The position numbers and the translations under genes are program-made. From DASQEH01 sp038237745 (GTDB taxonomy: Bacteria > Actinomycetota > Actinomycetes > Propionibacteriales > Nocardioidaceae): a DNA stretch of 64,000 bases. The stretch is from assembly GCA_038237745.1 (NCBI GenBank), contig JBBRYJ010000008.1, positions 1 through 64,000 of the forward strand. The letters run 5' to 3'. Below the pieces are notes generated by a model. That model searched no databases. It was not told the DNA's origin and saw only the letters and a program-made list of their open reading frames with translations. This document shows, in pieces, positions 6,695 to 16,951 of this stretch (position 1 is the first letter of the stretch; the number at the start of each line of letters is the position of its first letter).

Positions 6695-9106
6695 GTGGTG
6701 AAGCGCAGCACCCCCCTGAGCGGCATCAAGGTCGTGGACTTCGGTCAGTGGATGGCCGGCCCGACAGCGGCACGGCTGCTGGCCGACAACGGCGCCGAGG
6801 TGGTGCACGTGGACCCGCCGGGGGGCTGGCGGTGGAGTGCCCGGGCCGATGCCGTGCTGAACGCCGGCAAGCGCCGGGTGCAGCTGGACCTGGACGACCC
6901 CGACGACCTCGCCGAGGCACATCGGCTGGTCGCGGGGTGCGACGTGCTGATCGAGAACTTCGCGCCGGGCGCCCTGGCCCGGTTCGGCCTCGACCACGCG
7001 AGCGTGCGAGCGGCACACCCACCGGTGGTGTACCTGTCGCTGCCCGGGTTCGCCTCCACCGACGAGGAGCACGCGTCGGTGGAGGCTCTTGAGGGCGTGA
7101 TCGCCTCCGCCACGGGCCAGTTCTCGGACATGGGGGTCAACCGGGTGCTGATGGGTATCGCGGCGTCGTACTCCCCGCTGCCGCTGGGCTCGGCCTACGC
7201 CGGCGTCTTCGGGGCGATGGCCGTTGGCCTGGCCCTGCGTGCGCGGCTCGGGCACGGTCAGGGCGACCACGTCGAGGTGCCGATCGCCTCCAGTCTCCTG
7301 GAGGCGCTCGCCTACAACTCGATGCAGGTCGACGACGTGCCCAGGCGCTACCTGTCGAGACGCGAGCAGGCGATCGAGAGCGGCTCGCGCGATCTGTCGT
7401 ACGACGAGGTGCAAACCCTGCTCGACCCCTTCTACCGCACTTACTGGTGCGCCGACGGTCGTCCGCTCTACCTGGTTGCGGTGTCGCACCGGCAGCACCC
7501 GCGCAGCGTGCTCGAGGCGCTGGGCATCTGGAAGGAGGCAGTGGCGGCCGGCCTCCCTCTCCATGACCCGTACCTGTCGACGTCTCAGTGGCCGGAGGGC
7601 GCCGAGTGCACGCTGCTCGCCCATCCGATCTCCGCACGCTGGGCGGAGTGGCTCTCGGAGCGGATCGCCCGCGTGCTCCGCACCCGCCCAAGTCACGAGT
7701 GGGAGGCCGACTTCGCGGCGCACGGCATCCCCGCGATCGGCACGCGGACGACGGCGGAGTGGCTCGACACCGAACATGTCCGCTCATCGGGTCTGCTGGT
7801 CGAGGACCACCACCACGAGCTGGGGCAGGTCCGTCGGATGGGGTCCGTGCTGTGGACCGAGGAGGTTCCCGGGGGCGTGGTCGAGCCGCGCAGGGGACCG
7901 GTCGATCCGGCCGCCGGATGGCTCAACGGGCTCCTGGTCGTAGACCTCACCAACGTGATCGCGGGGCCGACCATCGGGTCCACGCTGGCGCGGTTCGGTG
8001 CCCGGGTGGTGAAGGTGGACCTGCCGCGCCCAACGTTCGACCCGTGGAACACCGTGCTTTGTGGCTTGCACGCCAACCGCGGCAAGGAGAGCCTGCTGCT
8101 CGACGCCGGTTCGCCCCTGGGCCGGCCCGCGCTTGCGCGCCTGCTGGCGCGTGCCGACGTCCTCACCGTCAACGCCAGCGAGCAGCAGCTGGTCCGGCTC
8201 GGGCTGACCGCCGCCGACCTGATCGCTCTCGCACCCGGAGCCGTGCTCTGCCACCTCGACGCCTGGAGCGGACCGGCCGGCGGCCCGTGGGGTCAGCGGT
8301 CCGGCTACGACGACCTGGTGCAGGCCGCGACCGGGATCATGTCCCGCTTCGGCGGAGGGCTGGACACTCCCGAGGAGCACGCCCACTTCGGCACGATCGA
8401 TGTGCTCGCGGGCCTCGCGGCCGCAGCCGCCACGGCGTTCGCCCTCTACGCCCGGGACGCCACCGGACGAGTGCTGGTGGCCCGCTCCTCCCTCGCGGCA
8501 GCAGGTCAGCTGATCCAGGCGCCCTATATGGTCGCCCACCGCGGGCCACGTCCGGTCGAGCCGTCGGGGCGAGGGGCACGTGGCGAGAGCCCGACGTACC
8601 GGATCTACGCGACGAACGACAGCTGGGCGTTCGTGGTGGTGCCACCGCACCGCCTCAGGGACCTGGGGAAGGTGATCGGCAGCATGCCGCTCGAGGCGAT
8701 GTCCGAGCACCAGTTGGCCGACGTCCTCACCGAGATCCTCGGCACCCGGTCGACCGCGCACTGGCAGGACACGCTCGCGCCGCTGGGCGTCACCGTGCAG
8801 CCACTGCAGACCCTGAAGGACCTGCGCGACTCGCACGCGAGCAACGAGCGAGCCCCGTGGGGGGCGTCGAGCTACCACTTCACGACGGTCGCCAAACACG
8901 CAGTCGGTCGCTCAGTGACGCTCGTCGCACCTATCGCAGTTCGGCCTGACGCAGCGCGCATCGTTGTCCCTGCGGACGCACCCAAGTACGGGCAGCACAC
9001 CGTTGCCGTTTTGACCGAGCTTGGCTATGGCGCCGAGGAGATCGAGGAGATGGCCCGCTCGGGAACCGCGGGGCTGTCGTGGAGTGAGGAGTACCTGCCA
9101 AGTTGA
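6695..9106 (+). CDS. Tandem-domain CaiB/BaiF (family III) CoA-transferase
   Basis: An 803-residue protein holding two copies of the family III CoA-transferase fold; usual members are about 400 residues and form interlocked dimers. The first domain starts LSGIKVVDFGQWMAGPTAARLLADNGAEVV, split by the expected GPTA motif, and the second near residue 410 starts LNGLLVVDLTNVIAGPTIGSTLARFGARVVKV. Both contain the ADVL/CDVLIEN-type segment. Such enzymes transfer CoA between organic acids, generally in catabolism. GTG at 6695 or 6698 can serve as start, with AAGGA at 6683-6687. It stands between the divergent IclR gene and a hydrolase remnant 11 bases downstream, so the three look like one catabolic operon. 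The substrate cannot be told. Confidence 0.88.
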   Translation: MVKRSTPLSGIKVVDFGQWMAGPTAARLLADNGAEVVHVDPPGGWRWSARADAVLNAGKRRVQLDLDDPDDLAEAHRLVAGCDVLIENFAPGALARFGLDHASVRAAHPPVVYLSLPGFASTDEEHASVEALEGVIASATGQFSDMGVNRVLMGIAASYSPLPLGSAYAGVFGAMAVGLALRARLGHGQGDHVEVPIASSLLEALAYNSMQVDDVPRRYLSRREQAIESGSRDLSYDEVQTLLDPFYRTYWCADGRPLYLVAVSHRQHPRSVLEALGIWKEAVAAGLPLHDPYLSTSQWPEGAECTLLAHPISARWAEWLSERIARVLRTRPSHEWEADFAAHGIPAIGTRTTAEWLDTEHVRSSGLLVEDHHHELGQVRRMGSVLWTEEVPGGVVEPRRGPVDPAAGWLNGLLVVDLTNVIAGPTIGSTLARFGARVVKVDLPRPTFDPWNTVLCGLHANRGKESLLLDAGSPLGRPALARLLARADVLTVNASEQQLVRLGLTAADLIALAPGAVLCHLDAWSGPAGGPWGQRSGYDDLVQAATGIMSRFGGGLDTPEEHAHFGTIDVLAGLAAAAATAFALYARDATGRVLVARSSLAAAGQLIQAPYMVAHRGPRPVEPSGRGARGESPTYRIYATNDSWAFVVVPPHRLRDLGKVIGSMPLEAMSEHQLADVLTEILGTRSTAHWQDTLAPLGVTVQPLQTLKDLRDSHASNERAPWGASSYHFTTVAKHAVGRSVTLVAPIAVRPDAARIVVPADAPKYGQHTVAVLTELGYGAEEIEEMARSGTAGLSWSEEYLPS

Positions 9107-9117
9107 GGAGTAGCGCG

Positions 9118-10056
9118 ATGTTGACCGACCCAACCGCACACACGTCGGTGATGACCGTGAACGGACCGGTCCCGGCTGACCAGCTCGGCGTCGTCCTGCC
9201 GCACGAGCACGCCTTTGTCAACACGATGCGTGAGTACCGGGCAACGGGATCCTGCACGACCCGGTGCTCGCCGTCCAGGAGCTGGTGGACTTCTACGCGC
9301 ACGGGGGCAGGACGTTGGTCGAGCTCACCACGGGGGTCGCTCGCGAACCGGAGCGGCTGGCGGAGGTGTCCCGCGCCTCGGGCGTCCAGGTCGTGATGGG
9401 ATGCGGGCACTACCGCGAGCCCTACCTCGACCTCGCGCACTTCGCCGCCACAAGCGTCGACGGACTCGCCGAGGAGATGATCCGCGAAGTCGAGCAGGGC
9501 GTGGGGTCGACCGGGGTACGCACTGGGATCATCGGTGAGATTGGCAGCAACGACGCACGATCTCAGGGGCCGAGGAGAAGTCGTTCCGGGCCGCAGCCCG
9601 CACCCACCTGGCCACCGGGCTAACCATCTCGACGCACGCCGCGTGGTTCCCGGTCGGCCTGAGCCAGCTCGACCTGCTCGTGGACGAGGGGGTCCCGCCG
9701 CACGCGTGATCGTGGGCCACGCCGACGGCATTCCCGGTCCGCAGTACCAGCTCGCCCTCGCCCGACGCGGGTGCTACGTCGAGCTCGACGGTTTCGGCAC
9801 CGACACCGCCTACGACGCGGAGCGGGCGATCGAGTACCTCCTGCTCCTGCGCGAGGAGCGACACCTGCACCAGGTGCTGGTCTCCCACGACGTCTTCCTC
9901 CGCACCCACGTGCGCGCGGGGGGCGGCCCGGGATACAGCTGGATCGCCCGCGAGCTGGTCCCCCGGCTCCACGACCTGGGACTGAGCTCGGCGGAGGTCG
10001 ACCAGCTGCTCATCGACAACCCACGGTCAGCATTGACCGGCACCAGCATCTGGTGA
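9118..10056 (+). pseudogene. Phosphotriesterase-like amidohydrolase, three frameshifts
   Basis: Member of the phosphotriesterase/lactonase group of metal-dependent hydrolases. Pieces in three frames line up into one protein of about 310 residues: LPHEHAFVN (metal-binding His pair), VVMGCGHYREPYLD, GIIGEIGSN (bridging acidic residue region), LTISTHAAW (His), VIVGHADG (His) and VLVSHDVFL (catalytic Asp). The frame shifts near 9240 (one G lost in TACCGGGCAAC), near 9550 and near 9700. All metal-ligand motifs remain, so decay is recent or the indels are sequencing errors. ATG 9118 follows GAGGAG of the preceding stop region. In the operon it could hydrolyse a lactone or ester feeding the CoA-transferase. 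Confidence 0.8.
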
Positions 10057-10189
10057 CCGCAGGCACCGAGTCCAATCAGGATGCGGGCGGCCAGGTTGGC
10101 ATACCCCAACAGCTGATCTCCTCATACTGCTAGCCCGAAGGTCAGCTGATCCAGGACACCCGCTCATGCATCATTTCCCGCCAAAGCAG

Positions 10190-10300
10190 CGCCACCAAGC
10201 AACCTCCGAACAGTCGAAGACCGCGCTCAGAGCACCTCGGAACTGGCTCCATCGGGCCCACAAGGCTGGAATTTTTGCGGACTCTGTGCGGACTGAGGGG
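10190..10300 (+). pseudogene. Integrase C-terminal relic beside ychF
   Basis: The plus strand reads FADSVRTEG at 10274-10300, with TGCGGACT at 10276-10283 and 10287-10294. This is the same pair of words, 11 bp apart, as at 3103-3121. It precedes the ychF 3' end by 40 bp, matching the integrase-attachment-site order seen at 2.9 kb. Nothing of the catalytic domain remains. The rest of the gap from 10057 holds no recognisable gene. Confidence 0.45.
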
Positions 10301-10312
10301 GCCTACACCCCA

Positions 10313-11413
<1,101 letters not shown>

Positions 11414-11458
11414 GGACCACAACAGTACGGCGTGGCGTCGGGCGCGCCGAATCCGTCG

Positions 11459-12367
11459 TCAGGCAGGCACCGAGGCGAACGCGCGCACCGGGAACGTCCC
11501 GAGACCGACGACCCTCGGGGGGACCGCGGTGAATGTTGCTCCGCTCGGCGGTACGTCGGCGAGACCGGTGAGATGCTCGACGACAGGAGTTCCAGCGCCG
11601 AGAAGGATCGTATGGGCGGGCCGCTCCCGGTCGTCCATGTCGTCGATATTGGCGGCGTCGATGCCGACAAGGGCTGCACCACGGGCGACGAGCCAGGCGG
11701 CGCCTTCCCGCGTGAGGAAGGAAGGCTCGACGACATACTCGGCGGTGCCGAACCTCGAGTCGTCTCCTGTGTGCAGCAGCACCGCGCTTCCCTCGACGTC
11801 ATAGGCGGCCAAGGCTTCAGCGGTGACACCGCGTTGAGCCGAGCCTTCCAGGCGCACCACCAGAGCGGGTAGCTCGGCGAGCTTGGTGAGAGCCATCGCT
11901 GCAAGGTCGTGGCCTGACGCGAACCGGTGGTATGGCGAGTCGACGTAGGTGCCCGTGTTCGCGACCATCGAGATCCTGCCGATCTCGAAGGTGGTATCGG
12001 GCGCATACGCCGCCCGAGACGCCTCACGCGAGAGATGCGTCGTGATCTCCGGGCCGGGCAGGTTCGGAAGCGTGACCATTCCCGGTTCGATGACATGGTT
12101 CAGCTCGACGAGTCGGCGACGGCCGCGGACATGCGCCTCGTCGCTCGGACCCTCTCGGGTGCCCTTGTGCCGCTCCTCGAAGACCTCGACAGCGGTGAGG
12201 GTCACCGTGTCGGTCAACAGAAGTCCCAGCGAAGCGACCAGCAGCCGTCCGATCTCTTCACGGCTGGTGTCGGCTGCCGGGACGTCGAGGCGAAAGCCGC
12301 GTGCTTGGATTCCACCACCGTTGGAGAAGGTGATGTCGGCGTCGACGCGGGCCCGATGGTCACTCAT
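11459..12367 (-). CDS. Cyclase/kynurenine-formamidase-like metal hydrolase
   Basis: A 302-residue protein whose C-terminal 220 residues are a cyclase-family domain (PF04199 type). LVELNHVIEPGMVTLPNLPGPE starts it, the metal-binding region is TGTYVDSPYHRF, and GIDAANIDD comes later. The first 80 residues (DADITFSNGGGIQARGFRLDV) form a separate extension seen in some actinobacterial relatives. ATG at 12367 follows an AGGA four bases plus a short spacer away. It is divergent from rmuC. The substrate is unknown; family members hydrolyse formamides or cyclise polyketides. Confidence 0.8.
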   Translation of the reverse strand: MSDHRARVDADITFSNGGGIQARGFRLDVPAADTSREEIGRLLVASLGLLLTDTVTLTAVEVFEERHKGTREGPSDEAHVRGRRRLVELNHVIEPGMVTLPNLPGPEITTHLSREASRAAYAPDTTFEIGRISMVANTGTYVDSPYHRFASGHDLAAMALTKLAELPALVVRLEGSAQRGVTAEALAAYDVEGSAVLLHTGDDSRFGTAEYVVEPSFLTREGAAWLVARGAALVGIDAANIDDMDDRERPAHTILLGAGTPVVEHLTGLADVPPSGATFTAVPPRVVGLGTFPVRAFASVPA

Positions 12368-12485
12368 CGGCACATCCTGTCTGCGTCCGACGTCACCGCG
12401 CACCGGACTGGCCTGCCGGTACTGCACGACTTCCTGCCAATGCGGCCGAGCGTTTCTGTCGGACCCGAATGGCATGGTGCCACCT

Positions 12486-13682
12486 ATGGACGTGACAACC
12501 GCTGTCGTGGGGACTCTCGCGCTGCTTGCCGGTCTCGCCATCGGCGTGATCATCGGCCAGCACCTCTCATCGGTTGCCCGCGGTGACCTGGATGAGCAGG
12601 TGCGTTCGTTGGCAGCTCAGGCAGTCCACGAGTCCGGCCAACATGTCGCCGCCCTGGCTGACTCACGCTTCTCCGCCACGGAGCAGGTCGTCGCGCCGGT
12701 CCGAGACTCCTTACAACGGCTTAACGACCGGCTGGGCAGCCTGGAGACAGAAGGGGCCTCGTGGCGCGCCCAGCTGCGGCAGCAGGTCGAGTCCGTCCAC
12801 CTGAGTGGCGCTGAGCTGCGGCGCGAGACGCGGGCGCTGGCCGACGCGCTTCGCCGTCCGCATGTGCGCGGACAGTGGGGCGAGATGCAGCTCAGACGCA
12901 GCCTCGAGCTGTCAGGCCTGACCCATCACTGCACGTTCGAGGAGCAGGTGTCGCGGACCAGTGACCTCGGCACTCTCAGACCTGACGTGCTGGTGACCAT
13001 GGCCGGCGGGAAGCACATCGTCATCGATGCGAAGGTGTCGCTCGAAGCCTTCCTATCCGCAACCCACGCGCCTGATCCCTCGGTGCAGGCGGAGTTCTTC
13101 GTGCGACACGCTAGGCAGGTCCGACAGCACGTAGACCAGCTCTCAGCCAAGGCCTACTGGCAGCAGTTCTCGCCCACTCCTGAGTTCGTCGTGATGTTCC
13201 TGCCTGCGGAGGCACTGTTCTCGCAGGCCCTCGAGGACGATCCGGCATTGCTCGACTACGCCGCCGGAAAGCAAGTCATCCTCGCGACGCCCACTACCTT
13301 GATCGCCATGCTGAAGACGGTCGCTTATGCCTGGACCCAGGAAGCGTTGGCGGACAACGCCCGCGAAGTGCACCAGCTGGGCAGGGAGTTGTATGACAGG
13401 CTCGGGACTGTCGGCGGTCACCTCGACTCGCTCGGTCGCTCGATCAACAACGCGGTAACCAGCTACAACAAGGCAGTGGGCTCGTTGGAAAAGAGAGTGC
13501 TCGTCAGTGCACGGAAGATGCGCGACCTCCAGGTGAGCGACAACCCACTACCCCCGCCGCAGAGTGTCTTCGAGATAACCTCGCCCCTGACCGCCCCTGA
13601 GCTGGTGGTGGACGACGAGCCGGTCGTGCTGGATGGCCCGCCTGGCCGCGAGCAGTGGGTTGGTCGCGGCGGCAGCGGCTGA
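12486..13682 (+). CDS. rmuC: DNA recombination protein RmuC
   Basis: A 398-residue RmuC homologue, proposed to limit recombination at inverted repeats. It starts with a membrane anchor (VVGTLALLAGLAIGVIIG, residues 6-23), continues with a long helical coiled-coil to about residue 115, and then the nuclease-like RmuC domain with RGQWGEMQLRRSLE, LRPDVLVTMAGG and VIDAKVSLEAF, which provides the PD-(D/E)xK-like Asp and Lys. ATG 12486 is used because it places the anchor at the N-terminus; no strong ribosome-binding site is visible. The next gene is 119 bp away on the same strand. Confidence 0.9.
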   Translation: MDVTTAVVGTLALLAGLAIGVIIGQHLSSVARGDLDEQVRSLAAQAVHESGQHVAALADSRFSATEQVVAPVRDSLQRLNDRLGSLETEGASWRAQLRQQVESVHLSGAELRRETRALADALRRPHVRGQWGEMQLRRSLELSGLTHHCTFEEQVSRTSDLGTLRPDVLVTMAGGKHIVIDAKVSLEAFLSATHAPDPSVQAEFFVRHARQVRQHVDQLSAKAYWQQFSPTPEFVVMFLPAEALFSQALEDDPALLDYAAGKQVILATPTTLIAMLKTVAYAWTQEALADNAREVHQLGRELYDRLGTVGGHLDSLGRSINNAVTSYNKAVGSLEKRVLVSARKMRDLQVSDNPLPPPQSVFEITSPLTAPELVVDDEPVVLDGPPGREQWVGRGGSG

Positions 13683-13801
13683 GGGACCGCGAGTCGGGCA
13701 CGGTTGCGGGGGCTACGTTGCTCCCGCCTCACACGGCGTGGCGCGGCGTAGCGCGGTGCGACGACATCTAGCGTGGGACGTCGACAGCCGAGTGAGGGTT
13801 G

Positions 13802-14410
13802 ATGACGACTTCCCCGCAACCAGCCGACCGCTCCATAGTCAGCCCGGAGGACCGCGGCGACCTCGACCTGCTTACCGAATTAGCGCGTCAGCCGTGCTCC
13901 GAGGTGGAGACGCAGACCGCCACCGACCTCCTTGTCGGTGACCCCACCACCGACCTCCATGTTGGTGACGTCCAAGCGGTTCGCGAAGTCGATGCTGTCT
14001 ACGCCGCTGGTGACACCTTCGCGCGCCCGGACACAGCGGCCGCTGGGATGCCTGGCCGTGGAGTGACAGTGGTTTCGCTGGTCGCTGTGGGTCTGTGCGC
14101 GGGCGTCGACGTCCTGCTCACCGGAGAGATCACCATGTTCTTCGACCTGTGCTTCGTCGTCGTTTGTCTGGTCTCGACCATGGCGGTGCGTCGTCGCGAC
14201 CTCTTCACGACCGGGGTGCTGCCGCCGCTGCTGTTCGCCGTCGTGGTCGCCTCCGTGGCCTTCGTCGACCCGGAAGTGTTCGTCCAGGTGGGTGGAGCCT
14301 TCAAGGCCTTCATGTCCGGACTCGCGCAGCACGCCTCAGGGCTGATCACCGGCTACGCCGTCGGGCTCCTGACGGTCGGCTGCCGCGTCGGCGCTCAGCG
14401 CTCTGGGTGA
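13802..14410 (+). CDS. DUF6542 membrane protein
   Basis: A 202-residue protein with a hydrophilic, acidic N-terminal half and a membrane half. The latter matches DUF6542: MPGRGVTVVSLVAVGLCAG, a second helix DLCFVVVCLVSTMAV, RRRDLFTTGVLPPLLFAVVV, and a last helix LITGYAVGLLTVG. The N-terminal half contains a nine-residue tandem repeat, TDLLVGDPT then TDLHVGDVQ, encoded by a 27-bp direct repeat (ACCGACCTCC at 13922 and 13949). ATG 13802 follows GTGAGGG closely. The 3' end overlaps the convergent ispH by 75 bp. Function is unknown. Confidence 0.8.
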   Translation: MTTSPQPADRSIVSPEDRGDLDLLTELARQPCSEVETQTATDLLVGDPTTDLHVGDVQAVREVDAVYAAGDTFARPDTAAAGMPGRGVTVVSLVAVGLCAGVDVLLTGEITMFFDLCFVVVCLVSTMAVRRRDLFTTGVLPPLLFAVVVASVAFVDPEVFVQVGGAFKAFMSGLAQHASGLITGYAVGLLTVGCRVGAQRSG

Positions 14411-15430
14411 GTCAGGGGCTCTGCCCTCCGCGGCTCGGATCTCACGACGCAGCTCCGGTGGCAAAGCGAAGATGAGGGACTCCTCTGCTGTGTGCACTCC
14501 AGTGGCTGCGGGAAAGCCGCGCGCCAGGAGGAAGTCGAGAACGCCGTCGACAAGGTCCTCCGGCACCGAGGCGCCAGACGTCACGGCCACGGCACCAACT
14601 CCGTGCAGCCACGACTCGTCGATCTCGCTGGCGTCGTCGACCCGGTATGCGGCGGCCGCACCGCTCTCGAGCGCAACTTCGACCAGCCGAACCGAGTTGC
14701 TCGAGTTCCCGGACCCGACGACCAGCACCAGGTCTGCGCCGGCCGCGATCTCCTTGACGGCTTGCTGGCGGTTCTGCGTGGCGTAGCATATGTCGTCGGA
14801 GGGCGGATCGATCAGGTTGGGGAACTGCTCGCGGAGTCGCCCGACCGTCTCCATGGTCTCGTCTACGGACAGCGTCGTCTGCGATAGCCAGGCAACCCGG
14901 TTCGGGTCACGCACCTGGATGTCGGAGACGTCCTCGGGGCTCTGCACCAGCGTGATGTGCTGGGGTGCCTCCCCCGCGGTTCCCTCGACCTCTTCGTGAC
15001 CCTCGTGACCGATCAGCAGGATGTCGTAGTCGTCGTCGGCGAAACGACGGGCCTCGTGGTGGACCTTGGTCACCAGCGGACATGTCGCGTCGATCGTCCG
15101 CAGCTTCCGCTCCTCGGCCTGCTGGTGGACGGCAGGAGACACGCCGTGCGCCGAGAAGACCACCGTCGAACCCTCGGGGACCTCAGCCAGCTCATCGACG
15201 AAGACGGCGCCCCTCCGCTCCAAACCCTGCACGACATGCTTGTTGTGCACAATCTGCTTTCGCACGTAGACGGGTGTGCCGTAGAGGTCCAGCGCCTTCT
15301 CCACGGTGATCACTGCGCGGTCGACCCCGGCGCAATAACCTCTGGGAGCGGCGAGCAGCACCGAGCGGCCGGTATCGGCAGGCATACCAAGGTCGGTGAC
15401 CGCAGAAGGCACTGGCCCGGAGTCAGACAT
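14336..15430 (-). CDS. ispH: 4-hydroxy-3-methylbut-2-enyl diphosphate reductase
   Basis: Last enzyme of the MEP isoprenoid pathway, converting HMBPP to IPP and DMAPP with a [4Fe-4S] cluster. The three cluster cysteines are visible in APRGYCAGVDRA, TIDATCPLVTKVH and DDICYATQNRQ; VFSAHGVSP and GSGNSSNS are further signature segments. The length of 364 residues is slightly above average because of a 22-residue N-terminal lead and a charged C-terminal tail of about 30 residues that overlaps the neighbouring DUF6542 gene. ATG 15430 is chosen; the frame is open upstream but that part does not match the family. It is divergent from xseA with a 25-bp gap. Confidence 0.95.
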   Translation of the reverse strand: MSDSGPVPSAVTDLGMPADTGRSVLLAAPRGYCAGVDRAVITVEKALDLYGTPVYVRKQIVHNKHVVQGLERRGAVFVDELAEVPEGSTVVFSAHGVSPAVHQQAEERKLRTIDATCPLVTKVHHEARRFADDDYDILLIGHEGHEEVEGTAGEAPQHITLVQSPEDVSDIQVRDPNRVAWLSQTTLSVDETMETVGRLREQFPNLIDPPSDDICYATQNRQQAVKEIAAGADLVLVVGSGNSSNSVRLVEVALESGAAAAYRVDDASEIDESWLHGVGAVAVTSGASVPEDLVDGVLDFLLARGFPAATGVHTAEESLIFALPPELRREIRAAEGRAPDSPRALSADAAADRQEPDGVAGDQP

Positions 15431-15455
15431 GTCTCCATGGTAGTTGTCGGACCCA

Positions 15456-16709
15456 ATGGGTAGCCTCGAGCTTGTGGCTCTGGACACCAGCTTCGACAGG
15501 CCTGCGCCGGTCCGGGTCATTGCCAACGCGATGACAGGCTACGTGGACCGGCTCGGCATGGTGTGGGTCGAGGGTCAGATCGCCCAGCTGACCAGAAGGC
15601 CGCATACGTCGACCGTCTTCTTGACACTGCGCGACCCCTTGGCCGAGGTATCCCTGCAGGTGACGTGCTCCCGAGCCGCCTTCGACGCGATGGCCAGTCC
15701 CGTCACGGAGGGCGCGCAAGTCGTCGTCTTCGCGAAGTTCCAGTACTACGTGCCGCGTGGCTCGCTGTCGCTGGTCGCCAAGGAGATCCGCCCGGTCGGG
15801 GTCGGTGAGCTCCTCGCTCGGCTCGAGCAGCGTCGTCGGTTGCTGGCGGCCGAAGGTCTCTTCGACCCTCTCCACAAGCGGCGGTTGCCCTTCCTCCCCA
15901 GACGCATCGGTCTCGTCGTCGGCCACGACTCGGCCGCCGAGCGTGACGTGATCCAGATCGCTCGACGCCGATGGCCCGTCGTGCAGTTCCGGGTCGAGCA
16001 TGCTGCGGTCCAGGGCCACGACGCGGCCCGCCAAGTGATCGAGGCGTTGGGTCGGCTCGACCGCGACCAGCAGGTGGATGTCATCATCATCAGCCGAGGT
16101 GGCGGTGCTCTCGAAGATCTGCTGCCGTTCTCCGACGAGGGCCTCGTCCGCGCAGTGGCGGTCTGCCGCACCCCCGTGGTCAGCGCGGTCGGCCACGAGG
16201 AGGACCAGCCCCTCCTCGATCTAGTAGCGGATCTTCGAGCATCGACTCCCACCGATGCAGCCAAGCGTGTAGTTCCGGACGTAGTCGAGGAGTCCGCCAA
16301 GGTAGTCGACATGAGGGACCGAGCCCGAGCAGTCGTGCGCCAGCGTGTCGAGCGCGAGCACACGGGACTCCTCGGCATGCGGGCGCGTCCTGCCTTGGCG
16401 CAGCCGTCTCGCCTGTTCGACCAGCAGGCGGCGCTCGTGACAGACCTGACCCAGCGATCCAGGCGAAGCCTTCATCACCGGTTGGTCCGCGCCACCGACG
16501 ACCTCGACCACCGCCTCGCGCGCGTGCGCGGTCTCTCGCCGCTTGCGACGCTCGAACGCGGATATGCAGTCGTCCAGACAGCTGGTGGAGCGCTTGTTAC
16601 CGATGCCCGGCTCGTCAAGCCCGGCGAGCGAGTGGAGGCTCGGCTCGCCCGTGGGAGGATCAGCGCGACTGTCGACACGTCGAGCCATGACGAGGGGGAC
16701 CAACCCTGA
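15456..16709 (+). CDS. xseA: Exodeoxyribonuclease VII large subunit
   Basis: Catalytic large subunit of ExoVII, which degrades single-stranded DNA from both ends. The N-terminal OB fold (residues about 15-115) includes VWVEGQIAQL and VFLTLRD; the nuclease domain shows LPFLPRRIGLVVGHDSAA, then DVIIISRGGGALEDLLPF, SAVGHEEDQPLLDLVADLRASTP and the C-terminal LERGYAVVQ. ATG 15456 is taken because it precedes the OB fold; an upstream TTG exists. Its TGA overlaps the ATG of xseB by one base, so translation of the two subunits is coupled. Confidence 0.95.
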   Translation: MGSLELVALDTSFDRPAPVRVIANAMTGYVDRLGMVWVEGQIAQLTRRPHTSTVFLTLRDPLAEVSLQVTCSRAAFDAMASPVTEGAQVVVFAKFQYYVPRGSLSLVAKEIRPVGVGELLARLEQRRRLLAAEGLFDPLHKRRLPFLPRRIGLVVGHDSAAERDVIQIARRRWPVVQFRVEHAAVQGHDAARQVIEALGRLDRDQQVDVIIISRGGGALEDLLPFSDEGLVRAVAVCRTPVVSAVGHEEDQPLLDLVADLRASTPTDAAKRVVPDVVEESAKVVDMRDRARAVVRQRVEREHTGLLGMRARPALAQPSRLFDQQAALVTDLTQRSRRSLHHRLVRATDDLDHRLARVRGLSPLATLERGYAVVQTAGGALVTDARLVKPGERVEARLARGRISATVDTSSHDEGDQP

Positions 16710-16942
16710 TGCCGGACACACCGTCCTACGAGGAGGCCCGCGACGAGCTCATCGCCGTAGTCCAGAAGCTGGAGACCGGAGGGACCTCGCTGCAGGAGTC
16801 GATAGGACTGTGGGAGCGTGGTGAAGAGTTGGCCCAGATATGTCAGCGTTGGCTGGACGGCGCCCGCGGGCGGCTCGACGCTGTGCTGCAGGGCAACGCC
16901 TCGGCGGCCGAGCCTTCCGAGTCAGACGGTCTCAGCGAGTAG
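16709..16942 (+). CDS. xseB: Exodeoxyribonuclease VII small subunit
   Basis: A 77-residue small subunit of ExoVII. The conserved helix-loop-helix is seen as YEEARDELIAVVQKLETGGTS followed by LQESIGLWERGEELAQICQRWLDGARGRLD, both typical. It starts at the A shared with the xseA stop (TGATG) and ends 10 bp before the convergent DUF4245 gene. Several copies wrap the XseA coiled coil in the known enzyme. Confidence 0.95.
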   Translation: MPDTPSYEEARDELIAVVQKLETGGTSLQESIGLWERGEELAQICQRWLDGARGRLDAVLQGNASAAEPSESDGLSE

Positions 16943-16951
16943 CGCCGGAGT

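Noticed and set aside
6662..8899. Long minus-strand frames opposite the CoA-transferase gene
   Set aside because: Composition is Arg/His/Gly/Pro-rich without domains; the plus strand reads as a clear enzyme over the full length.
8503..10155. 17-base identity AGGTCAGCTGATCCAGG at 8503-8519 and 10139-10155 as possible element ends
   Set aside because: The first copy is inside the CoA-transferase coding sequence, the core is a near-palindrome, and no other feature supports a boundary.
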